Source: an uncultured Lachnospira sp.
Lineage (GTDB): Bacteria; Bacillota; Clostridia; Lachnospirales; Lachnospiraceae
DNA: 38,017 nt
Assembly: GCA_944381165.1 (NCBI GenBank)
Contig: CALWKC010000027.1
Coordinates: forward strand, 1-38,017
Reading direction: 5' to 3'
Shown here: positions 13,095 through 22,213 of the stretch, piece after piece
Numbering within the stretch: position 1 is the first letter of the stretch
How the letters are laid out: each line of letters starts with the position of its first letter
Made by a program: the position numbers and the translations under genes
The notes under the pieces: model-generated
What the model saw: the letters and a program-made list of their open reading frames with translations, nothing else
Database searches by the model: none
What the model was told of the DNA's origin: nothing

Positions 13095-13153
13095 ATTAAT
13101 CTCCATCGCTTTCGCGCAAAAGCGCATGCATTATATACCGTAAAGCTTTCCCA

Positions 13154-13894
13154 TCACATCATTCTCTGCCGCACTATCTCATATGCCATAACGCCCGCCG
13201 CCACCGAAGCATTCAGTGAATCAATTTCACCTTTCATCGGAATTGAGGCAACAAAGTCGCATTTTTCCTTTACAAGACGGCTTACGCCGCTTCCCTCATT
13301 CCCTATTACAAGTCCAATAGGTCCCGTAAGGTTAAGCTCATACATGCTTGTTCCGCCCATATCAGCGCAGACAAACCAAAGTCCCTTGTTTTTAAGCTCC
13401 TCTATTGTCTTTGAAATGTTAGTAACCTTTGCAACCGGAGTGTAATTAATTGCTCCCGCAGAGGTTTTTGCAACTGCCGCCGTAAGACCAACAGCCCTCC
13501 TCTTCGGTATTATAACCCCATGTGCGCCCGCCAGATTGGCGGTACGTATAATAGCTCCGAGATTGTGAGGGTCCTCTATCTCGTCGAGTATAAATATAAA
13601 CGGCTCCTCGCCTTTAGCTGCTGCCGCCTCAAGAATATCATCAACCTCCGCATACTCGTATGCCGCGGCCTGAGCGACAACTCCCTGATGATGTCCCGTA
13701 TTTGAAAGCCTGTCAAGGCGCTCCTTGTCAACGAAATTAATAATCGTATCAGTTTTTCTGGCTTCTCTGATTATGCTCTTAACAGGTCCGTCCTGGCACC
13801 CGTCGAGTACAAACAGCTTATCAATCGTTTTTCCGGAGCGAAACGCCTCAAGCACAGCATTTCTTCCCTCTATTGTAAATTCCTTATACCTCAT
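13154..13894 (-). CDS. rlmB: 23S rRNA 2'-O-methyltransferase RlmB (TrmH family)
   Basis: SPOUT methyltransferase expected to modify 2'-O of a 23S rRNA guanosine (G2251 in E. coli). The N-terminal substrate-binding domain has IEGRNAVLEAFRSGKTIDKLFV (8-30). The three SpoU motifs are present: DPHNLGAIIRTANLAGAHGVIIP (about 107-129), GPIGLVIGNEGSGVSRLV (about 190-207), and SLNASVAAGVMAYEIVRQR at the C-terminus. Length 246 aa is normal. The start overlaps the mrnC stop by 4 bases (ATGA-type coupling) and GAGGGG precedes it. The gene is within the mrnC-cysS-cysE run. Function at the RlmB site rather than a related site is by family and neighbourhood. Confidence 0.9.
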   Translation of the reverse strand: MRYKEFTIEGRNAVLEAFRSGKTIDKLFVLDGCQDGPVKSIIREARKTDTIINFVDKERLDRLSNTGHHQGVVAQAAAYEYAEVDDILEAAAAKGEEPFIFILDEIEDPHNLGAIIRTANLAGAHGVIIPKRRAVGLTAAVAKTSAGAINYTPVAKVTNISKTIEELKNKGLWFVCADMGGTSMYELNLTGPIGLVIGNEGSGVSRLVKEKCDFVASIPMKGEIDSLNASVAAGVMAYEIVRQRMM

Positions 13895-14334
13895 TTTATC
13901 CCCTCCACTGACCAGTTATCCAGCGCAGCCTTTATCAGCACCAGCATTCTCTCGAACTCTCCGTTCAGATACAGATACCCCATTAGAGCCTCAAAGCCTG
14001 TGGCGCGCCTGTAATCGCTTATGGACGCATTTTTGGCGGAGGTATATGACTTGGCGTTGCGCCCTCTTTTATACACCGCCTCCTCTTCCTGTGTAAGCTG
14101 CGGCTCGATAAAACCTATAAGCTTTGACTGAGTCTCCGCTTTGACCAGACCGCTCGCAAATCTGTTGAGTTTATTCACCTGCATATTTCCCTTTGTGTCG
14201 ATAAGATATGTCTTTATTACCAAATCAAAAATGCTGTCTCCTATATACGCAAGCACCAGCGGCGAGAGCTGCGATGGATTTGCCGGCTTAAGTTCAAGCA
14301 CCTCCTGCATACACTGTGTCAGGCTCTTTTCCAT
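13891..14334 (-). CDS. mrnC: Mini-ribonuclease 3 (MrnC)
   Basis: A lone RNase III catalytic domain without dsRNA-binding domain, known in Bacillus to mature 23S rRNA. Signature: [23 protein letters not shown] (residues 22-44), with the conserved Asp, then [32 protein letters not shown] with the second acidic cluster (EALMGYLY). Length 147 aa fits. The start lies 16 bases inside the 3' end of cysS, and its stop overlaps the rlmB start, so the three are translationally linked. The cysS-mrnC-rlmB order is the standard one in Firmicutes. Confidence 0.93.
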   Translation of the reverse strand: MEKSLTQCMQEVLELKPANPSQLSPLVLAYIGDSIFDLVIKTYLIDTKGNMQVNKLNRFASGLVKAETQSKLIGFIEPQLTQEEEAVYKRGRNAKSYTSAKNASISDYRRATGFEALMGYLYLNGEFERMLVLIKAALDNWSVEGIK

Positions 14335-15725
14335 CTTACGCCCTCTCTTGTGTCTTCAAGAACAATACCCTTTGCAAGCAGCTCATCTCTTATTTCATCA
14401 GCGCGCGCAAAATTTTTTTCCTTCCTTGCCTGCTGGCGCTGTTCTATCAGAGCCTCAATATCAGCATCCAGAATCTCATCTTTCTTTTCAACCACAAGTC
14501 CAAGTACATCTGTGAGAGTTGTAATCTTTCCGGTAAGCGCGTCAATGTATTCCTTCGTATTGTCCGCGCTGCTGTTTGAGTTGGCGAATTTTACAAGCTC
14601 AAATACCGCAGCGATTGCGTCTGCCGTATTGAAGTCATCATCCATTGACTGCTCGAATTTATCATACATCTGCTTTGTGGCAGCGAGCTTTTCAGCCTCT
14701 TCTGCCGTCATTTTGCCCGGTTTTGCATTCTCTGACAGGTGCTTTAAATTAGAAACCGCCGTTACAATTCTGTCCAGACCGTTTTTGGCTGACTCCATCA
14801 ACTCATGGCTGAAATTAATCGGATTGCGGTAATGTGCTGAAAGCATAAAAAATCTTAACACCTGCAGGTCATATTCCTTGCTTATGTCACGCACAGTAAA
14901 GAAATTACCAAGCGACTTTGACATCTTTTTATTATCTATATTAAGGAATGCATTATGCATCCAGTATTTTGCAAAAGGAACGCCGTTTGCCGCCTCTGAC
15001 TGAGCTATCTCATTTTCATGATGAGGGAAAATCAAGTCCTCCCCGCCCGCGTGAATGTCAATTTCATCCGCGAGATATTTTTTTGCCATAACCGAACACT
15101 CTATATGCCAGCCCGGTCTTCCGTCACTCCACGGAGACTGCCATGAAGGCTCGCCCTCCTTTTTCGGCTTCCACAGTACAAAATCAAGCGGGTCTTCCTT
15201 CTCGTCCTCACCTGCGACCTTTATATCGCGGTGTCCCGCCTCCAAATCGTCGATATTTTTCTTGGAAAGCTTTCCGTAGCCCGAAAATTTTCTTGTTCTG
15301 TAATACACAGTTCCGTTGACATCATAGGCATAACCCTTTTCTATGAGCTTCTTTATCATATCTATCATGCCGTCAATTTCCTGTGTAGCAAGAGGATGCG
15401 TAGTTGCCGGCTTAATATTCATGCCCTCCATATCCTTTTTGCACTCAGCTATATAACGTGTCGAAATTTCTTCTGCTGACACGCCCTCCTCAATAGCTTT
15501 TTTTATAATTTTGTCATCAACATCCGTAAAATTAGAGACGTAATTTACTTCATAGCCCTTATACTCTAGGTATCTTCTGGCTGTGTCAAAGCAAATCATA
15601 GGTCTTGCGTTTCCTATATGAATAAGATTATAGACAGTCGGTCCGCACACATACATTTTCACCTTATTTTTCTCAAGCGGCTCAAACTCTTCTTTTTTCT
15701 TAGTCAATGTATTATAAATCTTCAT
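14319..15725 (-). CDS. cysS: Cysteinyl-tRNA synthetase
   Basis: Class I synthetase charging tRNA-Cys. I start at 15725 (MKIYNTL) after GGAGGG at 5 bases; the longer frame to 15821 runs into cysE. Motifs: [19 protein letters not shown] with HIGN (Cys is a zinc ligand), [10 protein letters not shown] and [11 protein letters not shown] supplying the other zinc ligands, and [11 protein letters not shown] (KMSKS loop). The C-terminus has the helical DALR-like domain and ends in RWKRA. 468 aa is standard. The start overlaps the end of cysE by 14 bases, which couples cysteine synthesis to its use on tRNA. Confidence 0.96.
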   Translation of the reverse strand: MKIYNTLTKKKEEFEPLEKNKVKMYVCGPTVYNLIHIGNARPMICFDTARRYLEYKGYEVNYVSNFTDVDDKIIKKAIEEGVSAEEISTRYIAECKKDMEGMNIKPATTHPLATQEIDGMIDMIKKLIEKGYAYDVNGTVYYRTRKFSGYGKLSKKNIDDLEAGHRDIKVAGEDEKEDPLDFVLWKPKKEGEPSWQSPWSDGRPGWHIECSVMAKKYLADEIDIHAGGEDLIFPHHENEIAQSEAANGVPFAKYWMHNAFLNIDNKKMSKSLGNFFTVRDISKEYDLQVLRFFMLSAHYRNPINFSHELMESAKNGLDRIVTAVSNLKHLSENAKPGKMTAEEAEKLAATKQMYDKFEQSMDDDFNTADAIAAVFELVKFANSNSSADNTKEYIDALTGKITTLTDVLGLVVEKKDEILDADIEALIEQRQQARKEKNFARADEIRDELLAKGIVLEDTREGVRWKRA

Positions 15726-16455
15726 GTTTCCCTCCATTTCGCTGCGGCTCATTACTTTCGTCCACGCACGGTTTATTGCCTTTACCGTTATTCTTTCTGC
15801 ACTCTGCAAGCTTTTCCTCAAGCTGCTTTACTCTGCCTCTCAGGCACTCATTTTCAGCTTTGAGTTCATCTATATCATTCATAACAGGGTCTGGCAGATG
15901 AACCTGGTCTAAATCATTTGCGTCCGTAACACGAACGTCATTTAACACTACAACTCTTCCCGGAACACCGACAACAGTTGCGTTGTCCGGAACATCTCCC
16001 AGCACCACCGAGCCGGCTCCTATCTTACAGTTATTGCCTATTGTGACCGAGCCTAAAACCTTTGCCCCGGCTCCTATCATTACATTACTGCCGACTGTCG
16101 GATGGCGCTTTCCGTGCTCCTTGCCTGTCCCTCCGAGCGTTACGCCCTGATAAAGGGTGACATTGTCGCCGATAATAGTCGTCTCACCGATAACAACGCC
16201 GTGTCCGTGGTCGATAAAGAGTCCCTCGCCTATCTGTGCTCCCGGATGTATTTCAATCCCCGTCTTTCTGGCAGTCTTTTGAGATATTCTTCTTGCGCGG
16301 TAATAATGCTTTTTCAAAAACAGCTTATGCGCTTTTCTGTATTTTAAAATTGCTTTAAAACTCGGATATAGAAAAACTTCCATCGTCGATTTAATGGCAG
16401 GGTCCCTGTCCTTAATAACTGCGATTTCCTGTTTTACATATTTAAAAAATTCCAT
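15712..16455 (-). CDS. cysE: Serine O-acetyltransferase with C-terminal coiled coil
   Basis: Makes O-acetylserine, the carbon skeleton for cysteine, in the cytoplasm. Features: N-terminal helical domain, then left-handed beta-helix hexapeptides with the active-site histidines in [31 protein letters not shown] (about 73-103), [23 protein letters not shown] and [17 protein letters not shown]. After the catalytic end (VVVLND, about 173) there are 75 extra residues: a coiled coil ([29 protein letters not shown]) and a polar tail. The tail is longer than in CysE of E. coli and replaces the usual CysK-binding end. Operon: ispF-cysE-cysS. Confidence 0.93.
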   Translation of the reverse strand: MEFFKYVKQEIAVIKDRDPAIKSTMEVFLYPSFKAILKYRKAHKLFLKKHYYRARRISQKTARKTGIEIHPGAQIGEGLFIDHGHGVVIGETTIIGDNVTLYQGVTLGGTGKEHGKRHPTVGSNVMIGAGAKVLGSVTIGNNCKIGAGSVVLGDVPDNATVVGVPGRVVVLNDVRVTDANDLDQVHLPDPVMNDIDELKAENECLRGRVKQLEEKLAECRKNNGKGNKPCVDESNEPQRNGGKHEDL

Positions 16456-16469
16456 TTTTACTCCCGATT

Positions 16470-17030
16470 TCAGTCTGTTTTAATATTATTATCCCTCTCA
16501 CATCCTGTACAGCCGGAACAACAATTTTTCATATCCGCCTCTCCGTAAATATAATTAGATACCGAGGACAGGGCGCAGATTGCCTGTGACGAAATTCCCT
16601 CTCCGCTCCCCGTAAAACCAAGTCCTTCCTCGGTCGTAGCTTTCACGTTTATTTGATTTAATTGTATTCCCAGAGTCTGCGCTATATTCCCACGCATTTC
16701 AGGAATATGCGGAAGCATCTTAGGTCTCTGGGCAATAATTGTCGCATCTATATTTTCAATTATATAATTATTTTCATCAAGAAGCTTTCCGACTTCTTTC
16801 AAGAGCTCAACGCTCGAAATTCCCTTGTATCTGTCGTCTGTATCAGGAAAATGTTTTCCGATGTCACCCAGAGCGGCAGCCCCCAGCAGCGCATCCATAA
16901 TCGCATGGAGCAGCACGTCCGCGTCCGAATGACCGAGAAGTCCCTTCTCATACGGAATTTCAACTCCTCCGATTATGAGCTTCCTGCCCTCCACCAGTTT
17001 ATGAACATCATAACCCATTCCAACTCTCAT
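16470..17030 (-). CDS. ispF: IspF, 2-C-methyl-D-erythritol 2,4-cyclodiphosphate synthase, Cys-rich tail
   Basis: Fifth step of the MEP isoprenoid pathway. The metal site is visible in MGYDVHKLV (Asp8, His10) and the conserved [33 protein letters not shown] (about 33-65); the substrate loop [22 protein letters not shown] lies near the end of the usual domain. Normal IspF ends near residue 158. Here 28 residues follow, containing [12 protein letters not shown], with four cysteines in a tight cluster. The tail may bind metal. It is first in the ispF-cysE-cysS-mrnC-rlmB run; a TATAAT-like box lies at 17056-17051 on the minus strand, but a good -35 is missing. Confidence 0.94.
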   Translation of the reverse strand: MRVGMGYDVHKLVEGRKLIIGGVEIPYEKGLLGHSDADVLLHAIMDALLGAAALGDIGKHFPDTDDRYKGISSVELLKEVGKLLDENNYIIENIDATIIAQRPKMLPHIPEMRGNIAQTLGIQLNQINVKATTEEGLGFTGSGEGISSQAICALSSVSNYIYGEADMKNCCSGCTGCERDNNIKTD

Positions 17031-17113
17031 GCGCCCGCACCTTTCTATATATTATATACTTTAATAGTCTGAATACCTTTTTAAGTAAACCATACTTTAG
17101 TACATTTTACAAC

Positions 17114-17144
17114 AAAAAAATGATGCGCAGACCGCATCATTTTT
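17114..17144 (-). terminator. Terminator of the tRNA-Val/tRNA-Met unit
   Basis: TGATGCG (17121-17127) pairs with CGCATCA (17133-17139), extended by A-T pairs. On the minus strand the stem is followed by seven T residues. It lies 7 bases after the 3' end of tRNA-Met and insulates ispF from tRNA transcription. Confidence 0.8.
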
Positions 17145-17150
17145 AAACAG

Positions 17151-17224
17151 TAGCGAGAGAGGGACTTGAACCCACGACACCACGGGTATGAACCGTGTGC
17201 TCTAGCCAGCTGAGCTATCTCGCC
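17151..17224 (-). tRNA. tRNA-Met (anticodon CAT, elongator type)
   Basis: A 74-base cloverleaf: acceptor GGCGAGA/TCTCGCT with the G1-U72 pair typical of elongator tRNA-Met, D loop AGCTGGCTAGAGC, anticodon stem CACGG/CCGTG with loop TTCATAC, T loop TTCAAGT, discriminator A. It lacks the three G-C pairs of an initiator stem. A tRNA-Ile2 with a modified CAT anticodon is less likely from the acceptor sequence. CCA is not encoded. Confidence 0.92.
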
Positions 17225-17239
17225 AGATATTAAATTCTA

Positions 17240-17312
17240 TGGGACCTATAGGGCTCGAACCTATGACCCTCTGCTTGTAAGGCAGATGCTCTCCCAGCTG
17301 AGCTAAGATCCC
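17240..17312 (-). tRNA. tRNA-Val (anticodon TAC)
   Basis: A 73-base cloverleaf: acceptor GGGATCT/AGGTCCC, D stem GCTC/GAGC, anticodon loop TTACAAG (anticodon TAC, reading GUN), T loop TTCGAGC, discriminator A. It stands 15 bases upstream of tRNA-Met in the same direction and shares its terminator. CCA is not encoded. Confidence 0.94.
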
Positions 17313-17419
17313 ATATTTTATGCTTGTCCTCGCGAACTCGCTTTGCTATTATAATATAGGATTATAAATGTGTCAAGCATAAATTTTAAAAATATTTACA
17401 ATTTTAAAAATATTTACAA

Positions 17420-18448
17420 TTACCATATTCCGAGCACATGCTGCATAATAAGACTTACCGCCGTTATTCCAACCCAGCAGCAAAAACCCATTAAAATAGG
17501 TTTTCCTCCTGTCTTTACGAGCTTCACGATGTTTGTGTTAAGTCCGATAGCACACATGGCAAGTACAATAAAAAACTTGCTGAGTGTCTTCAGCGGCGTA
17601 AAAATTTCCGCAGACGCACCCGCATTTACAGCTATTGTAGTAATTACAGACGCGAGTATAAAATATAAAATAAAGAACGGAAATATCTTTCTGAAATTTA
17701 CTTTCTTTCCGTCGGTTTTTGCATTTTTAGTACGCACAAATGCCAGTACCAGTGTTATCGGAATTATCGCAAGAGTACGCGTCAGCTTAACAGTAACAGC
17801 TTTATCCAATGTCGCCGTTCCCAGACCATAGAGGGAATCCCATGTAGAAGCGGCGGCAGTCACGGAAGACGTATCGTTTACCGCTGTTCCGGCAAAAATA
17901 CCGAAAGCTTCTCCGCTTGAGGTTGAAAATCCAAGTAAAGCTCCCAATGTCGGAAACAGAAGCGCCGCAATCATATTAAAAAAGAAAATTACCGAAATCG
18001 ACTGCGCCACCTCTTCATCGTCCGCATCTATAACCGGCGCTGTCGCGGCTATAGCCGAGCCTCCGCAGATGGACGAGCCCACTCCTACCAGAGTGGAAAT
18101 TTTCCCGGGTATACGCATTACTTTATGTAATATCCATGCTATGAGCAATGAAGTAAAAATCGTTGCTATGATAATAGGAAGCGACTGCTTTCCCGTCTCA
18201 AGAATAACCGACAGATTAAGTCCAAAACCAAGCAGTATTACGGCATACTGAAGAATTTTTTTCGACACAAAGGTTATTCCGTCATTAAATTGAGACTTAT
18301 CTCTGATAAACAGCGTGATAATCATTCCCGCCAAAATACCGAACACCGGTCCTCCGATTATCGGAAATCTCTGTCCCAAAAACCAGCACGGAATTGAAAT
18401 AATCAGGCATAATAAAGCGCCCTTCCAGTTTTTTGCCAAAAAATTCAT
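17420..18448 (-). CDS. yeiH: YeiH-family (UPF0324) putative sulfate exporter
   Basis: A 342-aa membrane protein with about ten hydrophobic segments. Family-typical parts: [79 protein letters not shown] (signature with ICGGSAI), [19 protein letters not shown], and LCAIGLNTN near the end. Members are annotated as sulfate or sulfonate exporters, but direct evidence is thin. The divergent LysR regulator 170 bp away supports control of sulfur-related transport; the nearby cysE fits that theme. AAAGGA precedes the ATG. Confidence 0.88.
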   Translation of the reverse strand: MNFLAKNWKGALLCLIISIPCWFLGQRFPIIGGPVFGILAGMIITLFIRDKSQFNDGITFVSKKILQYAVILLGFGLNLSVILETGKQSLPIIIATIFTSLLIAWILHKVMRIPGKISTLVGVGSSICGGSAIAATAPVIDADDEEVAQSISVIFFFNMIAALLFPTLGALLGFSTSSGEAFGIFAGTAVNDTSSVTAAASTWDSLYGLGTATLDKAVTVKLTRTLAIIPITLVLAFVRTKNAKTDGKKVNFRKIFPFFILYFILASVITTIAVNAGASAEIFTPLKTLSKFFIVLAMCAIGLNTNIVKLVKTGGKPILMGFCCWVGITAVSLIMQHVLGIW

Positions 18449-18531
18449 TTGTTTAATCCTTTCTCTCTCCGTTTTAAATAGAATATTTAATTTGTACGGC
18501 GTTATATTACCACAGCTTTTTGATAATTAAA

Positions 18532-18571
18532 AATTATTTATCTTTATCGAACAATAAATTTTTGTTATAAT
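18532..18571 (+). promoter_or_regulatory. LysR promoter and candidate operator
   Basis: TATAAT at 18566-18571 is a good -10; a weak TTATCG stands 16 bp upstream. AACAA(N7)TTGTT at 18550-18566 is an inverted repeat overlapping the promoter, a plausible LysR autoregulation site. The 170-bp divergent region serves both the LysR gene and the yeiH-like gene. Confidence 0.5.
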
Positions 18572-18618
18572 TTAACAGATGAGCCATATCTTGTATTACA
18601 AAAGAAAGGGAGATATAA

Positions 18619-19500
18619 ATGCAGGACTTTCGAATGGAAACATTTCTGGCCGTGTGCAGAAATATGAATTTTACAAAAACAGCAAAAGAATTAAATATCA
18701 CACAGCCGGCTGTATCACAGCACATTCATTATCTTGAACAGTACTATGGCGTACCGCTTTTCTCTCATAAAGGAAAAAAGATAATACTCACGGAAGCAGG
18801 GGAAATTCTTAAAAACTCAGCTCTCACCATGAAACACGATGAATTTCATATGAAACAGCGCATGGAGCAGACAATAAACGGCACAAGTAGCTATTCATTC
18901 GGGGCGACCTTAACAGTAGCCGAATATATGATAGCCGAAAATTTGTGCAGATTTATCTCCACACATCCGGACAGCCACATTCAAATGCTTGTGGGAAATA
19001 CAAAGGAGCTTCTAAGAAAGCTTGATACCGGGGAATTAGATTTCGCTATAGTAGAAGGGGATTTTCCAAAAATCGAATATGATTATTTTCTCTACAGCAC
19101 AGAAGAATATGTGGCTGCCGCTGCTCCCGAAAAGGCAAGGCTCTATAACGGCTGCCCTGTAAACAGCCTTTTGCCGGAATTTTTGCTTGTACGTGAGGAG
19201 GGCTCAGGAACAAGAGAAATTTTAGAACAATATTTAAAAAACCACGGGCTCTCTTTAGCTGATTTTTCAAATTTGAACGAAATAGGCAATATAAACGTAT
19301 TAAAACGCATCATAACAGCCGGACAAGGTATTTCTTTCTTATACCGCGCCGCAATAAAGCAGGAAGAAAAAGACGGTAAACTTGCGGTTATCGAGTTAAA
19401 AGATTTTAAGCTCACGCATGAAATTATGTTTATTTTCCGCAAAGACAGTATTTTTAAAGAGGATTATGAAAAAATATTTTATGAGCTTAAAACTCAGTGA
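18619..19500 (+). CDS. LysR-family transcriptional regulator (CysL/YeiE-like)
   Basis: 293 aa. The N-terminal winged helix-turn-helix is standard: METFLAVCRNMNFTKTAKELNITQPAVSQHIHYLEQYYGVPLFSHKGKKIILTEAGE (about 5-62). The effector domain starts near residue 90 (YSFGATLTVAEYMI), with IVEGDFPKIEYDYFLYSTEEYVA and REEGSGTRE, a loop shared with regulators of sulfur metabolism and of the yeiH neighbour. The family divergent to yeiH-type genes is typically YeiE or CysL. Ligand unknown. GGGAG precedes the ATG. It converges on the P-loop kinase with 6 bp between stops and no terminator. Confidence 0.85.
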   Translation: MQDFRMETFLAVCRNMNFTKTAKELNITQPAVSQHIHYLEQYYGVPLFSHKGKKIILTEAGEILKNSALTMKHDEFHMKQRMEQTINGTSSYSFGATLTVAEYMIAENLCRFISTHPDSHIQMLVGNTKELLRKLDTGELDFAIVEGDFPKIEYDYFLYSTEEYVAAAAPEKARLYNGCPVNSLLPEFLLVREEGSGTREILEQYLKNHGLSLADFSNLNEIGNINVLKRIITAGQGISFLYRAAIKQEEKDGKLAVIELKDFKLTHEIMFIFRKDSIFKEDYEKIFYELKTQ

Positions 19501-19506
19501 AACAGT

Positions 19507-20001
19507 TCACAGCGACTTTATTTCCTCTGCAATCTCCCGCACAGCCCTGCCGCTTGTATCTATTCTAACTGTATTCAGGATTTTGCACATCTCGTTTCTT
19601 GCCATGCTTCTGTCTATTACATCGGGCGTACGTATGCCTTTTAAAATGTCAGCCGTAAGTCTGCTTTTTAAATTTGTCTCATCCGCAGTGAGAGAAATAA
19701 TTTTTGTAATACATTTTTCTGTATCTAATTTGCTTAAAATTTCATCAATAATTGCCTGCTCGTGCATCACCCAGCAAAAGATAATATTCTCATAAGCCGA
19801 ACAATGTATGAAATTATTAAGCAGATAACAGATATTATCCAGCACCATCCTTTTCGTCTCGTCTGTAACCTGAAAAGGGCTGGCGTCCCAGCACCAGTCT
19901 CCGTCAAGAAATACACTGTTATTCAGCTCTTTTTTGAGATGCTGGCACACCGTTGTTTTGCCGACGCCCATTGCACCTCCGATTAAATATAGATTTTTCA
20001 T
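19507..20001 (-). CDS. P-loop small-molecule kinase-like protein
   Basis: 164 aa starting with a beta strand and Walker A motif, LIGGAMGVGKTTVCQHL (6-22). DGDWCWDASPF (34-44) looks like the acceptor-binding Asp-rich segment found in chloramphenicol phosphotransferase- and shikimate kinase-like proteins. A lid region with LKSRLTADI and RTPDVIDRSMARNEM follows, holding Arg residues that could contact phosphates. Substrate not determinable. It lies downstream of rloB-like and ATPase genes, 21 bp away in the same direction, and could be cotranscribed with them; its base composition is less AT-rich. Confidence 0.7.
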   Translation of the reverse strand: MKNLYLIGGAMGVGKTTVCQHLKKELNNSVFLDGDWCWDASPFQVTDETKRMVLDNICYLLNNFIHCSAYENIIFCWVMHEQAIIDEILSKLDTEKCITKIISLTADETNLKSRLTADILKGIRTPDVIDRSMARNEMCKILNTVRIDTSGRAVREIAEEIKSL

Positions 20002-20022
20002 ACATGCACCTGTGTTTTTATA

Positions 20023-20661
20023 TTATGAGATTTCAGCCATAAACTGTTCTATTAATTTATAAACACTTGTAAACGGATTCATATCTTTAATATTTACGAG
20101 TATACTTTTACCTTCATCCATATAACGTTTTTCCAAAGCTCTTGCATTATCAATAGCTTTTTCTATATTACCGTTATTTACTATTTCACGAATTTTACCT
20201 TTATGCCCTTTAGAATAATTATTATGTAAATATAATGATAAACGGCGGTAAATTTCCCTCTTTGAAATTTTGTTCTCAACATTCTCAAAATGCATCAGCA
20301 GCCATGTTTCAAATAAATAATTAGAAATAAGCAATTCATAACCGGCAGCCTTCAGCACCACAGATTGAATATCCGGAGGAGCGTCGCAATCAAACGCTAA
20401 ATATTTACCATAATTACTAAATTTCTTATTATGTTCCTCATCTGCCATAAATTCATTTGCATAATTTAGAACTGCCTGAGCATTTCCATTAGCGCTCTCC
20501 AAAACAACCTCTACATCAGAATACTTATTTTTATTAATAATCTCCGCAAAATAATCAAAATAATATTTTTCGGTTTTCCCTTCACAAAATATAATTATAT
20601 TACCTATATTAATTTTCTTTGTTTGTGTAAGCCGCTGCGGTGATAATTTTGTTTTACCCAT
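20023..20661 (-). CDS. RloB-like TOPRIM protein (AbiLii-like)
   Basis: 212 aa. IIIFCEGKTEKYYFDYF (22-38) gives the TOPRIM Glu27; LAFDCDAPPD (88-97) gives the DxD pair Asp91/Asp93. SNYLFETWLLMHFENVENKISKREIYRRLS is the conserved segment of RloB-like proteins. TOPRIM domains in this family are thought to cut nucleic acid. Its ATG overlaps the stop of the AAA ATPase gene by 8 bases, so both are made together. This pair matches the AbiL abortive-infection system (AbiLi ATPase, AbiLii RloB). The pair is distinctly AT-rich compared with purB and cysS, which suggests transfer. Confidence 0.85.
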   Translation of the reverse strand: MGKTKLSPQRLTQTKKINIGNIIIFCEGKTEKYYFDYFAEIINKNKYSDVEVVLESANGNAQAVLNYANEFMADEEHNKKFSNYGKYLAFDCDAPPDIQSVVLKAAGYELLISNYLFETWLLMHFENVENKISKREIYRRLSLYLHNNYSKGHKGKIREIVNNGNIEKAIDNARALEKRYMDEGKSILVNIKDMNPFTSVYKLIEQFMAEIS

Positions 20662-21928
20662 TCAATTCACCACCCATAATTTCATCATAATTAAATATAG
20701 GAATGGCTCCATATTTGCCTTGAAGATAATCTTTATTAAATGTTGCATCCTCTCGAACTTTTAAATCAGACAGAGCGTATAAACTCGATTCTCCGCGTTC
20801 ATTTTTGTCTACAAACACAACCTCATCACGCCTAAACTGATTGTTATTGAGAAGTGAAATATCATGTGTAGTAAAAATCAACTGAGCTTTTTTATTATGA
20901 CTGGAGCCAAAAATATCAACAATCAGCTTAGTTAATAACGGGTGCAGTCTTGCAGACATTTCGTCGACTATAAACACGCCTCCGTCTGAAATCATCTCAA
21001 TCACACTTTGAATATATGCAAGAAAACGCAGCGTTCCTGTAGACTCCTGACTCAGAGAAAATAACTTTTCTCCAACTATATTCCCGTCTTCATCGTAAAT
21101 ATCATGTACAGTACGTACAATTTTTTCTTTTTTCTTTTTACCTGTGCTTTTGTCAAAAACCAATTCAGTCTGCACATCTAATCTTTTAATTCCAACATCA
21201 ATCAAACGAAGATAATGCTCCACTTTTTTTCTATACGCCTTATTATTAACAAGTTTTTTTGAAAGCCCAACCATTCCCGCCAAGCCTTTTACAGAAGATT
21301 CAAAAAGGATTTCTGTGAAAACATTGTATTCTTTTAAAAAAAAAGATATAAAATCTCCAAGCACATACTGTTTTACTTCTTCATCAAGAAAATACTCAAG
21401 CACAGCAATATAAAGTCTCTCCTCAGGTATTTTTTTATAATCACTTAATAATCTTTGATATTTGCTTCCATATGAAAGTTCGATTCCGTTTCGTTCAAAA
21501 ACCTTTTTATCGTCAATATACAGCCATTCATTTAAAACTTCTTTCGGAGCACACTCAAAACCGTACTGTATCTGTTTACCGTTGTGCAAAAAAATAATTT
21601 CAAACTCCGAACCATTATTTATATCATCTGACAGGGCAAACGGCTCCAATTTAACCTTCATGCCAATATCGTCAGTTTCAAAATCATCATTTTCTTTTTT
21701 ATTAATAAATTGAGAAAATATATATTGCTCGAAAAAAAACATTGCAGAAATCAAATTGGACTTTCCTGATGCATTTGCACCATATAAAGCCGTTGTTTTT
21801 AACAGACTGAGTTTATTATTTACATGTATAACATGGGAGGGATGCTGCACATATGAAGTTGCCCTCATATCAAGTATAGCTTCATTCTTAAATGAGGCAT
21901 AATTTTTCACCTTAAACATTAATAACAT
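20654..21928 (-). CDS. AAA ATPase of an AbiL-like pair (AbiLi/RloA-like)
   Basis: 424 aa from the ATG at 21928, 8 bases after GGAGGG; the longer frame has no site. Begins with the OLD/ABC-type FKVKNYASFKNEAILDM, then Walker A LYGANASGKSN (48-58), signature-like SLSQESTGTLRF, Walker B GVFIVDEMSARLHPLL and switch His in FTTHDISLLN. An insertion of about 150 residues between Walker A and the signature is helical and lineage-specific. Such ATPases sense phage infection and control a partner effector; here the RloB-like gene overlaps. AbiL function is from literature on Lactococcus; this pair is assigned by architecture. Confidence 0.85.
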   Translation of the reverse strand: MLLMFKVKNYASFKNEAILDMRATSYVQHPSHVIHVNNKLSLLKTTALYGANASGKSNLISAMFFFEQYIFSQFINKKENDDFETDDIGMKVKLEPFALSDDINNGSEFEIIFLHNGKQIQYGFECAPKEVLNEWLYIDDKKVFERNGIELSYGSKYQRLLSDYKKIPEERLYIAVLEYFLDEEVKQYVLGDFISFFLKEYNVFTEILFESSVKGLAGMVGLSKKLVNNKAYRKKVEHYLRLIDVGIKRLDVQTELVFDKSTGKKKKEKIVRTVHDIYDEDGNIVGEKLFSLSQESTGTLRFLAYIQSVIEMISDGGVFIVDEMSARLHPLLTKLIVDIFGSSHNKKAQLIFTTHDISLLNNNQFRRDEVVFVDKNERGESSLYALSDLKVREDATFNKDYLQGKYGAIPIFNYDEIMGGELNG

Positions 21929-22087
21929 TATTTTCGCCCTCCATAATAAAACATTCCTATTAAATAGAGTATAGCCATTAGCATAAAAAATCAACATAAT
22001 TTTTGAAATTTTCGTAAATCAGTGTTAATTTGTATTATTTTTCAAATTATACATTTAATATTTCCGCATATATCGTTTTATTAATAA

Positions 22088-22185
22088 TCGGCACAGCCCT
22101 TCAAAAGCATGTTCCCAAAAAATCGCCGATAAACAGCTCATTTTAAATCACATGCCCCTCCGAACTGTGCCGACAGCATTTTTTA
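22088..22185 (+). ncRNA. Possible structured RNA between ATPase and purB
   Basis: TCGGCACAG (22088-22096) pairs exactly with CTGTGCCGA (22165-22173). Inside, GCATGT (22107-22112) pairs exactly with ACATGC (22150-22155), leaving matched internal loops of 10 and 9 bases that both start CCCT. On the plus strand a T-rich run follows (22179 onward). No gene or frame occupies the 285-bp gap. It might be a small RNA or the shared 3' region of purB. I recognise no known family. Confidence 0.4.
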
Positions 22186-22213
22186 TTTTATATATCAAAC
22201 ACTGATGCTATAA

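Noticed and set aside
13107-13135. SigH riboswitch or independent promoter
   Set aside because: A TATAAT and a 6-bp hairpin are seen, but no convincing -35, so it is mentioned only with sigH.
13520-13705. Plus-strand frames inside rlmB and many similar frames in cysS, gatA and GH43
   Set aside because: They are shadows of strongly supported genes on the other strand.
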